A DNA stretch of 64,000 nucleotides from Hymenoscyphus infarciens (lineage: Eukaryota; Ascomycota; Leotiomycetes; Helotiales; Helotiaceae), in NCBI GenBank assembly GCA_001414345.1, contig LLCB01000198.1:1-64000 (forward strand). The letters run 5' to 3'. This document shows, piece by piece, positions 34,859-45,307 of the stretch (its first letter is position 1; each line of letters begins with the position of its first letter). Both the position numbers and the translations under genes were made by a program. The notes under the pieces are model-generated. The model was not told where the DNA came from, ran no database searches, and saw only the letters and a program-made list of their open reading frames with translations.

Positions 34859-35973
34859 TCTTACAATGGATGATTGAAGATATGATAGCTCTGTGATGCT
34901 GGCAATATTAAGCTAAACGTTTTGAAAAAGTGAGTATTGACTCTTGAAAACCGAGAGCCAAACAGGGGAGCGGGCGCACTCGCGGTAAGCGAGACGTCAA
35001 GAACCCGATGCAGTTACGGTGAACCAAAAAGGATAAGGAATCGATCCATCGTTGGTGATGTTGGTTACATCTCGTATTGACACCATTCGTAGGGAATACC
35101 GTACTGCTTGGTAGTGTGTTAACCAGCTGTTTAACCTGTAATATATGTTCCTATCTCCTTCCGTATCTGGAATGATACCCGACTGCTACTGTCACCCATG
35201 TGCGATCGCATCGGCGAGTAATACCTCGAAATATGCAAATTTTCGGCTGCAGGGCACCACTAGAGAGTGTTTATACAAGAGTACAAGGTAGGTTGCAGGG
35301 AGGATATGCATGTCCCCAGGGCGGAAAACTACCCTGTAGGCGGGAGATAACAGTTCTGTACGGAATGGCGTGTTTTATAGGTGTATGAAATGTGCCGGCA
35401 GTGAGTGTGATGCTTAACTGGGTGGATTTGAAGATGACCCGCTTTCCAAGTACGAGAAATCAGCGGGTGGCTTTTTCCCGCTTACCCACCATCAGCCACC
35501 ACGTTGCAGTATGTGGGTTTGGGTCACGCAACAGGGATATAATAGAGTACTTCATGCTGTACTTCGGACGCTACTCGTAACTTTCTTTTGAGGAATCGGA
35601 AGTAAAAGTAAGAGTAGAGGTGTGAGTATATCAAAGTCACGGCCAACCCCGGGGAAGGGCCTGATCGTTTACCCAGCGAATCAGTTTGGAATCCTCTATC
35701 AAAGGTTAACGGACAAGCACAGTATCACCTGCAAGTTTGATCCCTCAGTTGTAACACGTGAATTGCAAAACGAGAATCGAAGGATGCTTGCGTTGATCGA
35801 GATTTTACACCAAGTGGTAGGACAGGATGCGGGCGAGGACGAAAGCATCAATTCAAAACGTGGTGGCGGGAACTTTTACTTGACGTAAATCTCCAGTTCC
35901 AACAGCTCAAAGGCGTTGGCCGCCCTATCGCCTCGTCCCGTCTTGACATACTACCTTCGTGTGACCAATAAAA
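34859..35973. other. Intergenic, divergent promoter region of UstYa and 7TM genes
   Basis: 1.1 kb separating two divergently transcribed genes. A + strand frame at 35622-35888 (88 codons, no ATG, with a helical LQNENRRMLALIEIL stretch) is not supportable as a gene. An inverted pair of CACGTGAATTG-like elements was not found. No other feature is evident. Confidence 0.4.
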
Positions 35974-37384
35974 ATGGAGCCTTCGCCATCGCAAGTCATA
36001 GCTATGGGTGTGATTTTTCCCATAGTTGACGGCATTTTAGTTTTCCTTCGCTTCTACTCGCGACGTGGGAAGATTCGATATGGAGCCGACGACTTTTGCG
36101 TTTTGTTTGCCTGGGTGAGTTCAGCGATTTATCTGTTGAAAGTTGAGTATCTAAATACACTACAGATAATATCCTTGGGACTTGGTGCTATTCTGATTAC
36201 TGGTAAGTCGAGGTGACTGCTTTCAAGGCTGAAAAGAATGTTGATTGTTTAGGTGCAACTCTTTATGGATACGGTCAAATTTCCAAAAACTCAACTGGCG
36301 AAGCTGGGTTTGCGGACCAGAACTGGCTCCTAGAGCACACGAAAAAAGTAAGATTTACTGAATTTGCTGAAATAGACTACTAAATAATTATCAAGTGTTC
36401 GGACTTCTTCAACTGGCTTTCACCGTTTGCTCTTGGGGGTGCAAAGCTCTCCCTTCTTTTTTTCTATCGGCGTATCTTCCGTGGAAGAGCTTTTGATATT
36501 GTGTCATGGGCCACAATAATCATCGTTGTATGCTGGGTCTTAACATTCTTTTTCTTACCACTTTTTCAATGCGGATCACATATTCCGTATCTTTGGTCGT
36601 CAGCGAAGCATATCGCATCAGCATGTTTGCAAGGGGAACCCATCGCACTTTCTTATTCAAGTTTTGACGTTGCTGGGGATCTTGCAATATTTTGCATACC
36701 GATGTACTGGGTAAGTTTAAAACAGACCTTCCTCCAATATTGTATTCGCCCATCCTCTTTCGATAAAGTGGCTGACGCACAAAAGACCTCAACGCTTCAC
36801 ATGAATCGCAAGAAAAAGATTCTGCTAGTTTGCATATTCCTCTTCGGGTCTATGTAAGTAGAATCCCCAGTGACCCACCTCTCTTCTAACAAAAAGAGTG
36901 CTGCTCTAGCTAGTGTCGTACGATTGGTGGTTTATGTGAAAATTTACCCCGGGCATAATAAGAATCCCAACCAGCTGGGTAAGCCAATAGCTCTAGCACG
37001 AACCCATCTTCTTTAATCACTCTAACTGTTATTCCAGGATATGCCACGAATATCGCGTTCTTCACTATGCTCGAGATTGGGCTTGCCATCATCGCGGCTT
37101 GCCTTCCAACCCTTGGAACACTTCTCTCGGAAAAGACCAAGCAGCGTATCAGCGATTATATGACGAATCTACTAACTCCATCTCGTCGCTACAACAAATC
37201 TTCAGGCACGATTGAAAACACTGCGCCACATCGCAAATTTTCGAACACGCCTAACATATCTCTCGTTCACATGAAGCCAGTAAACTCACTCGGTAGCCAG
37301 AACGAGCTATGTGTTGGAGAGAATGACTCTAATAGAGTTAGCGATGAAGAAGCCTTGACTCATCACCAAAAGTCGGTTTATTGA
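35974..37384 (+). CDS. Rhodopsin-like 7TM integral membrane protein (SAT4/PTH11-related fungal family)
   Basis: Seven exons: 35974-36114, 36166-36202, 36253-36347, 36396-36710, 36786-36853, 36899-36978 and 37038-37384, all with GT-AG junctions. They join into 360 residues. Landmarks of the fungal rhodopsin-domain family are present: FLRFYSRR near TM1, GADDFCVLFAW before TM2, TLYGYGQ, SLLFFYRRIFRG after TM3, FQCGSHIPYLW, CLQGEPIALSYSSFDVAGDL, and EIGLAIIAACLPTL in TM7. The tail is Ser/Asn-rich and cytoplasmic. Such proteins are numerous in ascomycetes. A few are receptor-like, and some sit in secondary-metabolite clusters (as sat genes do), but most are uncharacterised. It is divergent from the UstYa gene. 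Confidence 0.87.
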
Positions 37385-37531
37385 GTGCAAATGAAGGATA
37401 GCTTGAGAAGTGCGGTCCTGGCACGGATGGATGTGATGTATGTGACAAAAACTTGTTGACATCGGAAGGATTTCATCATTGCACTTGTAGTATAGTTCCG
37501 AAAGCATGTATTGTTCTCGTTGTTGATACTT

Positions 37532-38872
37532 CTAATCTAAGAAACTGATCGGTTTTCCATCGGCCTTGAACAATTTGCCCCCTTTCCAAACGAAGGTGAT
37601 GTTTCTTGGATCGCTTAATATCTCGATGGCATTGAGCGGGTCTTTATCGAGTGCAATAAAATCTGCATCGTAACCTTCCTTCAGCAAACCAGACTTCGGA
37701 GCCTTCGGACCTAAGGTTTCAGGAGCATTCGCAGTGCCGGCTTCGATGGCTTGGAGAGGTGAAAGTCCAGCATCAACAGCGTACTTGAATTCAATCCCGT
37801 TCATGCCGTGATTCCATGGCGTATCCAGTGAGCTAATGCCAATATCGGTGCCGATTGCTATACGAACACCAGCTTTGATGGCTTTTCGATAAGAGTCTTC
37901 ATGATGTTTCTTAATCTCGCGTAGCTGTTCATACTGCTCTGGCAACCATAACTCCGGATGTCTAATGGCAAACTCCAAGGTTCCTCGGGTAGCGATCAGC
38001 AAAACCTCTTTCTCCACCATTAATTGAATAGCGTCGTCCTCCAGGAGCGTCGCATGCTCGATTGTCTTGCACCCAGCTTTTACTGCAGCTATAATACTTG
38101 CATTGGCGTGGCAATGGGCAGCTACAATGAGACGATTCCGTTTTGCCTCGGCAACAATTGCAGACATTTCTTCATCGCTGAACTGTTGAGTCAGAATATC
38201 GTCTCCCTCGCTGGAAACCCCACCACTGGCAGCAATCTTAATGACTTTAGCCCCGTTGCGAATCTGGACCCGCACAGCTTTGATGCACTCGTCGACCCCA
38301 TCACACAAACAGCTTGGAATACCATGGGCTATTTTATCGCAGAAATCGTTGAGCGGGACTGCACGAGCATCACCATGGCCTGCAGTTGTGCTGAGAATGC
38401 TGACGGAGGAGTATATGTTCGGACCGGGCAGCCAGCCTTCATCGATCACTTGTGCGAGCTGAACGCCATAGCCTGAAAGCTCCCGTACGGAGGTGAACCC
38501 CGCATTCAACGTTGCAACAACATCCCTGGCAGAGCGGGCACCAGAGACTGCCATATGAGTTGAAGCCAAGAGATCTACAGCATTCAAAGTTAATATCTTT
38601 TCAATTTTATACGAAGGAATCGGACACTCACCTGGGCTATATCCTTTGTTTCCAAAAAAGTGTACATGGCAGTCCCACAGTCCAGGCATAAGAACTGGAA
38701 CAACAAGCGCATTCAACTCCTTATATTGGGAAGGTATATTGCTTGTCTCGCCAACCCAGACGATGGTCTTGTCGCAAAAAAGGAGAGTAGCATTGTTGAT
38801 TGGCTGGCCACGACCTGGAATGAGCAACTCGGCGTCAATTCTGGACTGTTTGGCTTCAGGAATTACTCGCAT
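37532..38872 (-). CDS. Metal-dependent amidohydrolase (imidazolonepropionase/ochratoxinase-like)
   Basis: Two exons (38632-38872 and 37532-38574) with a 57-bp intron (GTGAGT...TGTAG), giving 427 residues. An ATG at 39007 would add 45 residues with no family resemblance; the start at 38872 leads straight into a typical N-terminal strand (AELLIPGRGQPINNATLLF). Metal ligands are visible: HVH in MPGLWDCHVHF, the carboxylated lysine in VIKIAASGG, His in IVAAHCHANA and IEHATLLEDD, and Asp in IGTDIG. Members of this branch cleave amide bonds in dipeptides, ochratoxin-like or cyclic amide substrates. Peptide trimming in the adjacent RiPP-like locus is possible but unproven. There is no signal peptide, so it is probably cytosolic. 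Confidence 0.88.
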   Translation of the reverse strand: MRVIPEAKQSRIDAELLIPGRGQPINNATLLFCDKTIVWVGETSNIPSQYKELNALVVPVLMPGLWDCHVHFFGNKGYSPGECPIPSYKIEKILTLNAVDLLASTHMAVSGARSARDVVATLNAGFTSVRELSGYGVQLAQVIDEGWLPGPNIYSSVSILSTTAGHGDARAVPLNDFCDKIAHGIPSCLCDGVDECIKAVRVQIRNGAKVIKIAASGGVSSEGDDILTQQFSDEEMSAIVAEAKRNRLIVAAHCHANASIIAAVKAGCKTIEHATLLEDDAIQLMVEKEVLLIATRGTLEFAIRHPELWLPEQYEQLREIKKHHEDSYRKAIKAGVRIAIGTDIGISSLDTPWNHGMNGIEFKYAVDAGLSPLQAIEAGTANAPETLGPKAPKSGLLKEGYDADFIALDKDPLNAIEILSDPRNITFVWKGGKLFKADGKPISFLD

Positions 38873-39244
38873 GATGAGGGTTAATGTGTCTTTGGAAGTA
38901 AAGGTGGACTGCAAAATGGTGGCGGTGGAGCTGAGGTGTTCGTTGGGGTGGGAAAGAACGGTGGTAGGAAAATGGTTGTGATAGGTGAGTGAACAAAGTT
39001 TGTACAAGAACAGACCAATAAGGAAGCTGCATGCCTGGGTTACACAGAATCATCACCAACCACCAAAATTAATGCAAAGGCCGAGCCAATGAATGAAACT
39101 AGTATCAACATCCAAGAAGGATTCCTGAGAAACGCATATTCCATAAAGCCCACTTTCTCGTCCAGCTACTTCTATGCTTACTCTACCTAACTGAGAGGCA
39201 TAGAATATAACAATTTCTCTCCCAACGACCAAATATTCGGAACA

Positions 39245-41131
39245 TCAAATCTCATACACGAATTCCGTATTCTCTTTATCCGTTAAATCCAAAAACTCCT
39301 GATTTTCCAGCTTCTGATAGCCAGCAACACTCCGTTCAGCAAACTTCTTCTTGTTCTGCCGTGTGTAATACCATTGGATGAAAAGGAGGTCAAGGATGCA
39401 TAACCCATAACAAACAATCAATGTGATTTCAGCAGGAACATAACGAGGAGCATGTTTCGGTCGGAAAGTTTGAGGTCCTGTGAGCGTTAACAACCTTCCT
39501 ATCTTTGAGAATTTGGAAGCGAAGGCTTACCGATGATATTTCCTGCACAATATGTGATGAAAAACAAAGCAGCCACGGTTGTCTTCTTTGTGTATCTTTG
39601 TAGAAATATTAGTTCCGTGGGCATTGAGAGTTATCGTGAGGACTCTTACCCAGCAATATTCGATGAGATGAAAGAAATAACCGCAACGATCCCCAAAACG
39701 AAGAAGCCCAGCAAATAAAAGCCCGCCAATCGACCCTTATTATCTTTCAAGGGAAGAGCAACAAGAAGGATACTTCCAAGTAAAGAAATAAAGAGACCAA
39801 TGACTGCCCATAGAATACGCTTTCCATAATGATGCGTAGCATAAGCCCATCCAAGAACAATGACAATTTCGAGAGCACCAGAAATGCATCCATACAAGAG
39901 ACTTTGTTCAGCGGTATAACCAAAAGAAACGATGAGAAGACTGAAGAAGTTCGAGATCCCACCATTCGGGATATCGCCTGCTAAAGCCATTAGACAAAAC
40001 GCCCAAGTCATGGGGTCCAACAACGCCTCTTTGAACTGATAAATTTTAAAGTGTTTGTTGCCAATTCCTTGTTGATTATTGCGTACTCGCTCAATAGCGA
40101 GAAGACGATCCTCCTTTGAGAGCCACCAGGCATTGAGCTGATTATCCGGAACAATCAGCAGGAAAGCAATCCCAAAAAAGATTGTCAGGACTCCTGTAAA
40201 GAGATAAATGATCTTCCAAGGTGCCATGGTGTAGTGGTGGGTTTTACTGTTATGTGCGATGCCGTATGCCACAAGTCCACCGAAGATTTGAGCGAATCCA
40301 TTGAAGCTTACCCACCACGCGATACGAGTGGCCTGCTCCTTTTTGGTATACCACTAACGAATTTTAGTAGCTGAAGTCCAGTCTCAATTATCAAATTCTC
40401 ACCTGTGACGTGAATAATGCCCACCCTGGACTAACACTGGCTTCAAAGGCCCCTAGTAGTAAACGGACTACAACCGCACCTGCAAAGTTCTGGACCGTGG
40501 CAAAGCATGCAAGAGTCACTCCCCATGCAATGATGCAAAAGCCCGAATATTTGGCCAATGGAAAGCGTTGTAGCATCAGAGCAGCAGGATACTCAAATCC
40601 CAAATACCCTAAAAAGACAGGTCAGATAATTTTGAAGGAGATGGAGACTAGGTGGACTATACCAAAGTAGAAAATACTTCCAAGCCATTGGTAATTGTCT
40701 CCTTTGAGGTGGATAGCTTTCTGAATTCCGGTAACACTTGCATACGAAAGGGTGGTTTCTACAAAACTAATTAACTTGGTACGATCAGGAAGAAATGTAT
40801 GTCAAACATACTATCCAGGTAATTCAAACCATAAACAATGCAGAGCATCTATAACTTGGTCTCAGTATAAGCGATCCCGCTTTTGCTTTTGTGGCATTGG
40901 ACCTGAGCTGGAAATACTTACAGGCATCATAAATAAATCGATCTTTCTAAGAATCCTCTTATTCGTAGCTTCATCCAGAACAATTCCCTCCTGCAGCCCA
41001 CTCACAGCTTTGAGAGCCACATCGGCATCCACCTCATGACCCAAAACCTCCGGTGGTGCCGGAGGTGTACCAGGCACTCCCTTTTCCTCAATCGAAGAAT
41101 TCCCTTTGCTCGAAATCCTTTCCGACTCCAT
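39245..41131 (-). CDS. MFS transporter, anion:cation symporter family (allantoate permease/Dal5-like)
   Basis: Seven exons, with six introns of about 45-73 bp; the first exon is 40922-41131, and a stop lies at 39245. The joined product keeps all family landmarks: NKRILRKIDLFMMP before TM1, then MLCIVYGLNYLDK, SYASVTGIQKAIHL, YQWLGSIFYFGYL, LGAFEASVSPGW, and the cytoplasmic loop with WWLSKEDRLLAIERVRNNQ. The C-terminus carries WYYTRQNKKK. Relatives import organic acids, allantoate, nicotinate or small peptides across the plasma membrane with protons. It is divergent from the DHA2-type gene at 41675 across about 540 bp. The substrate cannot be told from the sequence. Confidence 0.88.
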
Positions 41132-41674
41132 TTTGGAAGAATTGTAGACGAAGATCGTTGTTGAGTTGAGAAACAATGTAGAAGCACAACAGGATTTTAT
41201 ACGTGGGATCACAACCAACTTAAATGAAACCATGTGGCAGCCACATGGCAGGCAAAATAAAGCTGAACGGGAGCATCTTTTCGAAGAGACTCTGACCCCT
41301 AACAAAAAGCCTACTGGTATGTAAGCCAACAAGCCGATTGTCACTTCGTACGCGCAAAGACGGCTCGGGATGTTTCCCCTTGGCTTTAAACCCGAGAATT
41401 ATGAAAGCAGCGGTTCATTGGAAGATATTTTGAGAATTTGTGGAAGAGGTTAGACGATGGAGGGGTAAGATACTAAATCTTACGGGTGAATCTATAACTC
41501 TGGCCTTGGCTGCGTCACTAGCCGCTTTCGTCGTGTTACATGGGCTAATTGTGCCGTCCGGTGTTGTAACAATCGGACCAAGTTCAAACCAGCGTATTCA
41601 ATTAGTTCATTCCTGCTCTCGATCTCTCAATTCTCGTGAAGAATTCCACCCATATTTCAAGCCACAATTCTCCC
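41132..41674. promoter_or_regulatory. Shared divergent promoter region of two MFS genes
   Basis: 543 bp between the start codons of two divergently transcribed transporters. No protein is supportable here. It contains GC-balanced sequence and a CGG-N-CGG-like context near 41550-41580 (GTCCGGTGTT, AATCGGACC). Zn2Cys6 regulators favour CGG triplets, but no specific site can be claimed. Confidence 0.4.
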
Positions 41675-43369
41675 ATGGCTTCCAGTACACCCCCCTCAGA
41701 CCAAACTCCGCTGCTAAGCGAGTCACACAACAATGGCGACACAGCAACAGCACAAGCCGACCATGACACCAGCGCAATCGATGACACGGAAGAGAGTTCC
41801 AACACGGAGCTCCTGGGTATTCTAGCTGGTGTATACATGGGCGCCTTCGTAGCAGCACTGGACTCAACGCTGGTGGCCACTTTATCCGCTCCCATTTCAA
41901 CCTCATTTGATAATATGCAACTGCTGGGCTGGCTAGCATCCGCATTTTTCATCGCAAGCACAATTTCCCAGCCATTATCTGGAAAGTTGACTGATATCTA
42001 TGGCCGACGCAATGGATTGATATTTGCCAGTGCTGTCTTTGCGCTTGGAAACCTGATGTGTGCCCTCGCTCGTAAAGAATGGGTTCTCATCCTGGGACGT
42101 GTCGTAGCTGGCTTAGGTGGAGGTGCGATCTCACCCATCAGCTCATTCATCATGTCTGATCTCGTTCCCCTCAGAAAACGGGGTATGTGGCAAGGCGTTG
42201 GGAATATCTGCTTCGGCGTGGGTTCTGGAATCGGTGGTCCTTTCGGTGGTTGGGTTAATGATTCAATCGGTTGGCGATGGGCTTTCGTTGTGCAAATCCC
42301 GCTTACGGTGATTTCTCTCATCTGGGTCGCGCTTAAGGTTGATATTCCAGTAAATACAGCTGTGCTCTCGGATTCCAAAATCAAAAGAGTGGACTTTCTA
42401 GGCGCGTTCTTGCTCGTCACCTCGCTTGTTCTGATGTTGCTTGGCCTCAACTCAGGCGGAAACATTTTGCCATGGAGTCACCCACTTGTTATTGCAGCGC
42501 TTTGCATCTCCTCTACAACGCTCGGCTCGTTCGTTCTCGTTGAAGCGAAATACGCTGTTGAGCCCATTATTCCAGTTGGTCTGCTATTGAACCGGACCGT
42601 TGCTTCAGTATGTCTCACCAACTGGTTCATGTCCATGGCTCGCTTTGGACTACTATTCTACATCCCAATATACTTCCAGGTCCAAGGATATTCAGCTTCT
42701 CAATCCGGACTTCGTCTTGTTCCGGAGGCAGTTGCTATTAGCACGACGTCTTTGGTCTGTGGAGTAATCATGCGGTGGACGGGTCGCTATTATTCCTTAA
42801 GCATGACCGTCCAAGCGATCTTTGTAGTTGGATTTATCTTGATATCAACGCTACAGCTCGACTCGCCGGCCTGGCCCCCTTTTATATATCTCTTCCTGAC
42901 TGGGCTGGGTTACAGCGGAATGTTAACAACCACACTTCTCGCACTTATCGCAGCAGTTGGTCAAGAGCATCAGGCTGTTATTACCTCAGCATCCTACGCA
43001 GCTCGTAGCACTGGAAGTGTCATTGGAATTACCATTGTAAGTGGTTCACTGGCCGGCTCTCCCTATAAGATAAAAAGCTAATATTCCCAGGCCTCCTCGG
43101 TATTCCAAAACATCCTCCTTTCCCAGCTTCACTCTCGTTTCCATCACACCCCCAACTCCAAAGATCTCATATCTCGAATCTCCCACAACCTAGGAACAAT
43201 CCACACCCTACCACCAGCCTTGAAGAACGAAGCTTCTCAGGCATACATGGTATCACTGCGTGCAGTTTTCCTCACAATGCTTGGATTGGCCACCACAGGG
43301 TTATTTACGGGGGCTTTCATGAAGGAGTATAAACTTCATAGTAAGTTGTCGAGGCGGCCTTCGGATTGA
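41675..43369 (+). CDS. MFS transporter, 14-TM DHA2 / vacuolar basic amino acid (VBA)-like
   Basis: Exon 1 is 41675-43036 (ATG in CCCATGGCTTCC); an intron at 43037-43090 is followed by exon 2 to a stop at 43369, 546 residues. A second intron with a GTAAGT donor at about 43340 and a TTTAG acceptor at about 43391 would replace the tail with a short IAVR end and is equally plausible. Landmarks: AALDSTLVATLSAPIS in TM1, DIYGRRNGLIFAS (motif A), LGRVVAGLGGGAISPISS, and GSGIGGPFGGWVNDSIGWRW (antiporter motif C). This pattern fits the VBA/Atr branch of DHA2 proton antiporters, which load basic amino acids into vacuoles or export toxins and drugs. The localisation is undetermined. Confidence 0.88.
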
Positions 43370-43699
43370 TGGAAATGGGGATTTGTTTAGTTGCAGTGAG
43401 ATAAGACTGATGGATGGATGCTGTCCGCCGTCCAGGTCTCGCAAAGAATTGATCCACAGCTATTGAAAGGGACCTGGTCTTCGCACGAGGGTTTCGCAAA
43501 ACGTTTACTTGCCTAGGTTTCGCCTCTTCACACTCTTCAGCAGGGTAAACATACGAATGATAAAAACGAGCCTGAGACTTCAGTTTCTTCCATGATCCCA
43601 GGTCCTAGTAATCAACAGTATTTACCACTCCTAAACAGCAACAGAGATCAGGCAATAGCATCTCCATAGCTCGTAGTACATATTAACTGCCAAAAGAGT
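43370..43699. other. Intergenic, 3' of the DHA2-type gene
   Basis: No ORF or RNA gene is supportable. The 3' end of the transporter gene, including the possible last exon at about 43392-43403, lies here. Confidence 0.35.
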
Positions 43700-43985
43700 T
43701 TGCAGTCTGTAGGTTACCTGCAAATAGAGATGGCAATTAGTAGTTGACCTATGAATAGACAAGGAAAAAGATTTCTTGCTATTTGTAGACTACCTACTGA
43801 TAGAGACTGGCAATGAGTAAGTGACCTATGAATTGTCAATACAAAGTTGTCTTGCTGTTCGCAGGTCACTGGCGAATAGGCACTAGGAAAAATTGCTGCA
43901 ATCTGTAGGGTACCTATAAATAGCCATGTTAGCTACAAATAGCAGCGTCCCGAATTTCCTGCGATTTTGCAGACTACACTCAGTA
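43700..43985. repeat. Palindromic minisatellite, array 1
   Basis: At least six diverged units share a self-complementary core of the form CTATTTGTAGGT-ACCTACAAATAG. Examples are TCTGTAGGTTACCTGCAAAT (about 43706), GTAGTTGACCTATGAATAGA (about 43740), CTATTTGTAGACTACCTACT (about 43780), GTAAGTGACCTATGAATTGT (about 43817) and CTGTAGGGTACCTATAAATA (about 43903). Centre-to-centre spacing alternates at about 31 and 45 bp, so the higher-order unit is about 77 bp (two palindromes plus TTGC/GGCAAT linkers). Related units occur at 46575-46930. Confidence 0.65.
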
Positions 43986-44386
43986 GAATCTTTTACCTTA
44001 TCACTACGGGGGAGGGCAAAAAGACAGAGAAGAGGAGAGTTACAAAATCTGGGACTTGGCCTTTGAATTACCGCGTCGAAATTGAAGTTTGTGTTTTCAA
44101 TTAGTGACATTGGAGAACATCGCGAAGGCCCTCGTTGCGGGGTTAGGTAGAAAATCGAGGTCTTGGAAATATGATATCGCACCCTTTCACCCACTCCCCA
44201 GACGGAGTCTCCATCATCGTTTGAAATAAAATATGACAAAGTCGCAAACCCAATCATAAAAGATTTTCCATCATAAGGTTTGCTTCAATGCAATGTCTCG
44301 ACTCGAGGTAATGTATTCCATTCCACTCGGGATATCCGTCCCTATATGTACAATCCTTCCACATCCACACTCCTCTAGACCAACAA
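43986..44386. other. Intergenic, 3' of NDUFA2
   Basis: A 124-codon - strand frame (43883-44257) has no ATG-led domain and overlaps the minisatellite, so it is not called. Nothing else is visible. Confidence 0.4.
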
Positions 44387-44843
44387 TCATATTCCTTTCT
44401 TCACCAATCCAGTCACCGTCTCCTCAATCTGCTTGTCCGTTAATCCGGCTAGTGACTCGCTCTTCTCTTGTCCGAACTCTGTAAACATAATATCTCGAGT
44501 CAGCATTTCGCCCTCACATCAAGATCTTAGGCCCAGAGTTCCCCTTCCCCCTTTCCTCTGCTTCTACCCAGTCTCTGCGAGAGTTCAAAACGTACCGTAT
44601 CTTGCGTAGACTCGTGCTGATGTACCGGCTGCTTCGCGGAGCATGATGGGTGTATTTGGGTTGTTCTTCTTCATGGTTGGGTATGCGCGCGCGAGGAAAG
44701 TTCTAAGATCAAGTCTCTGGTTAGTTTCAGCTTGAGAAAGAAATTGAGGGAGCAGACCTTGCACCAGCGCTCTGCTCGCCCGTTTGGCAGAAGAGGAAGC
44801 GGACCTCCTTCAGCGTCTGCGAGAATGCGTATTTGGCCGACAT
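44387..44843 (-). CDS. Complex I subunit NDUFA2 (CI-B8, 10.5 kDa)
   Basis: Three exons (44758-44843, 44596-44702, 44387-44478) with introns of 55 and 117 bp, joining to 94 residues, the usual length. The sequence reads SAKYAFSQTLKEVRFLFCQT, then SAGARTFLARAYPTMKKNNP, IMLREAAGTSARVYARYEFG and KSESLAGLTDKQIEETV, which is the L51/S25/CI-B8 thioredoxin-like fold of NDUFA2. It is an accessory subunit of the peripheral arm of NADH:ubiquinone oxidoreductase on the matrix side. One Cys (FLFCQTGEQS) is present. It is too small and too split for long-ORF detection. It is divergently transcribed from the mitochondrial pyruvate carrier gene, 464 bp away. Confidence 0.93.
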
Positions 44844-45307
44844 CTTTCGTTTCTTCTTGTGATATTCGAAGGAGGTCTGACGGGGTAAACGTGGTAGTGG
44901 GTGATTTTGGTCTGAGGGGTGGTGGTGAAGCAATTGCTGTTGCGCTCTGGAGGTCTGGATTTCACTTCATGTGAGGTTAAACTGATTGGAGCTTGATTCA
45001 TAAAGCGGCATAATTGATTTATGCCGGTTATGCAAGCCCAGCCAATTTATGCACGACCCGCCGATATTCGGGGAACCTGCACCCGCTAAAACAACATTTC
45101 CCGATACCAGTAGTGAGTGAATCAACATTTCGGGCTCGCAAGCAGACAACGAATTGTTCAACTTCGATTCCTTAATCGTGTTGCTCTAACTCTCGCCATC
45201 AAAGGCACCTCTCCACTCCAACCCAATCGCGCCTACTTTCTCCCATCAATTCTCGATCCTTCAACCCTTCGCCCTCGTCTGCCAACTGGAAGAGCTCTCC
45301 TCCCAAA
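44844..45307. promoter_or_regulatory. Bidirectional promoter between two mitochondrial genes
   Basis: 464 bp separates the start codons of NDUFA2 (-) and the pyruvate carrier (+). A near-palindrome, GGCATAATTGATTTATGCC, lies at about 45006-45024 and is a candidate regulatory element or hairpin. The CT-rich stretch at 45195-45300 just before the carrier ATG is typical of ascomycete promoters and 5' leaders. Confidence 0.5.

Noticed and set aside
35622..35888. 88-codon + strand frame upstream of the 7TM gene, considered as a small gene.
   Set aside because: It has no ATG start, no splice-supported upstream exon and no recognisable motif. It lies in the divergent promoter region.
41440..41766. 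Frame upstream of and overlapping the DHA2-type gene start.
   Set aside because: The long transporter frame with a clear ATG and membrane motifs explains this region. The other frame has no independent support.
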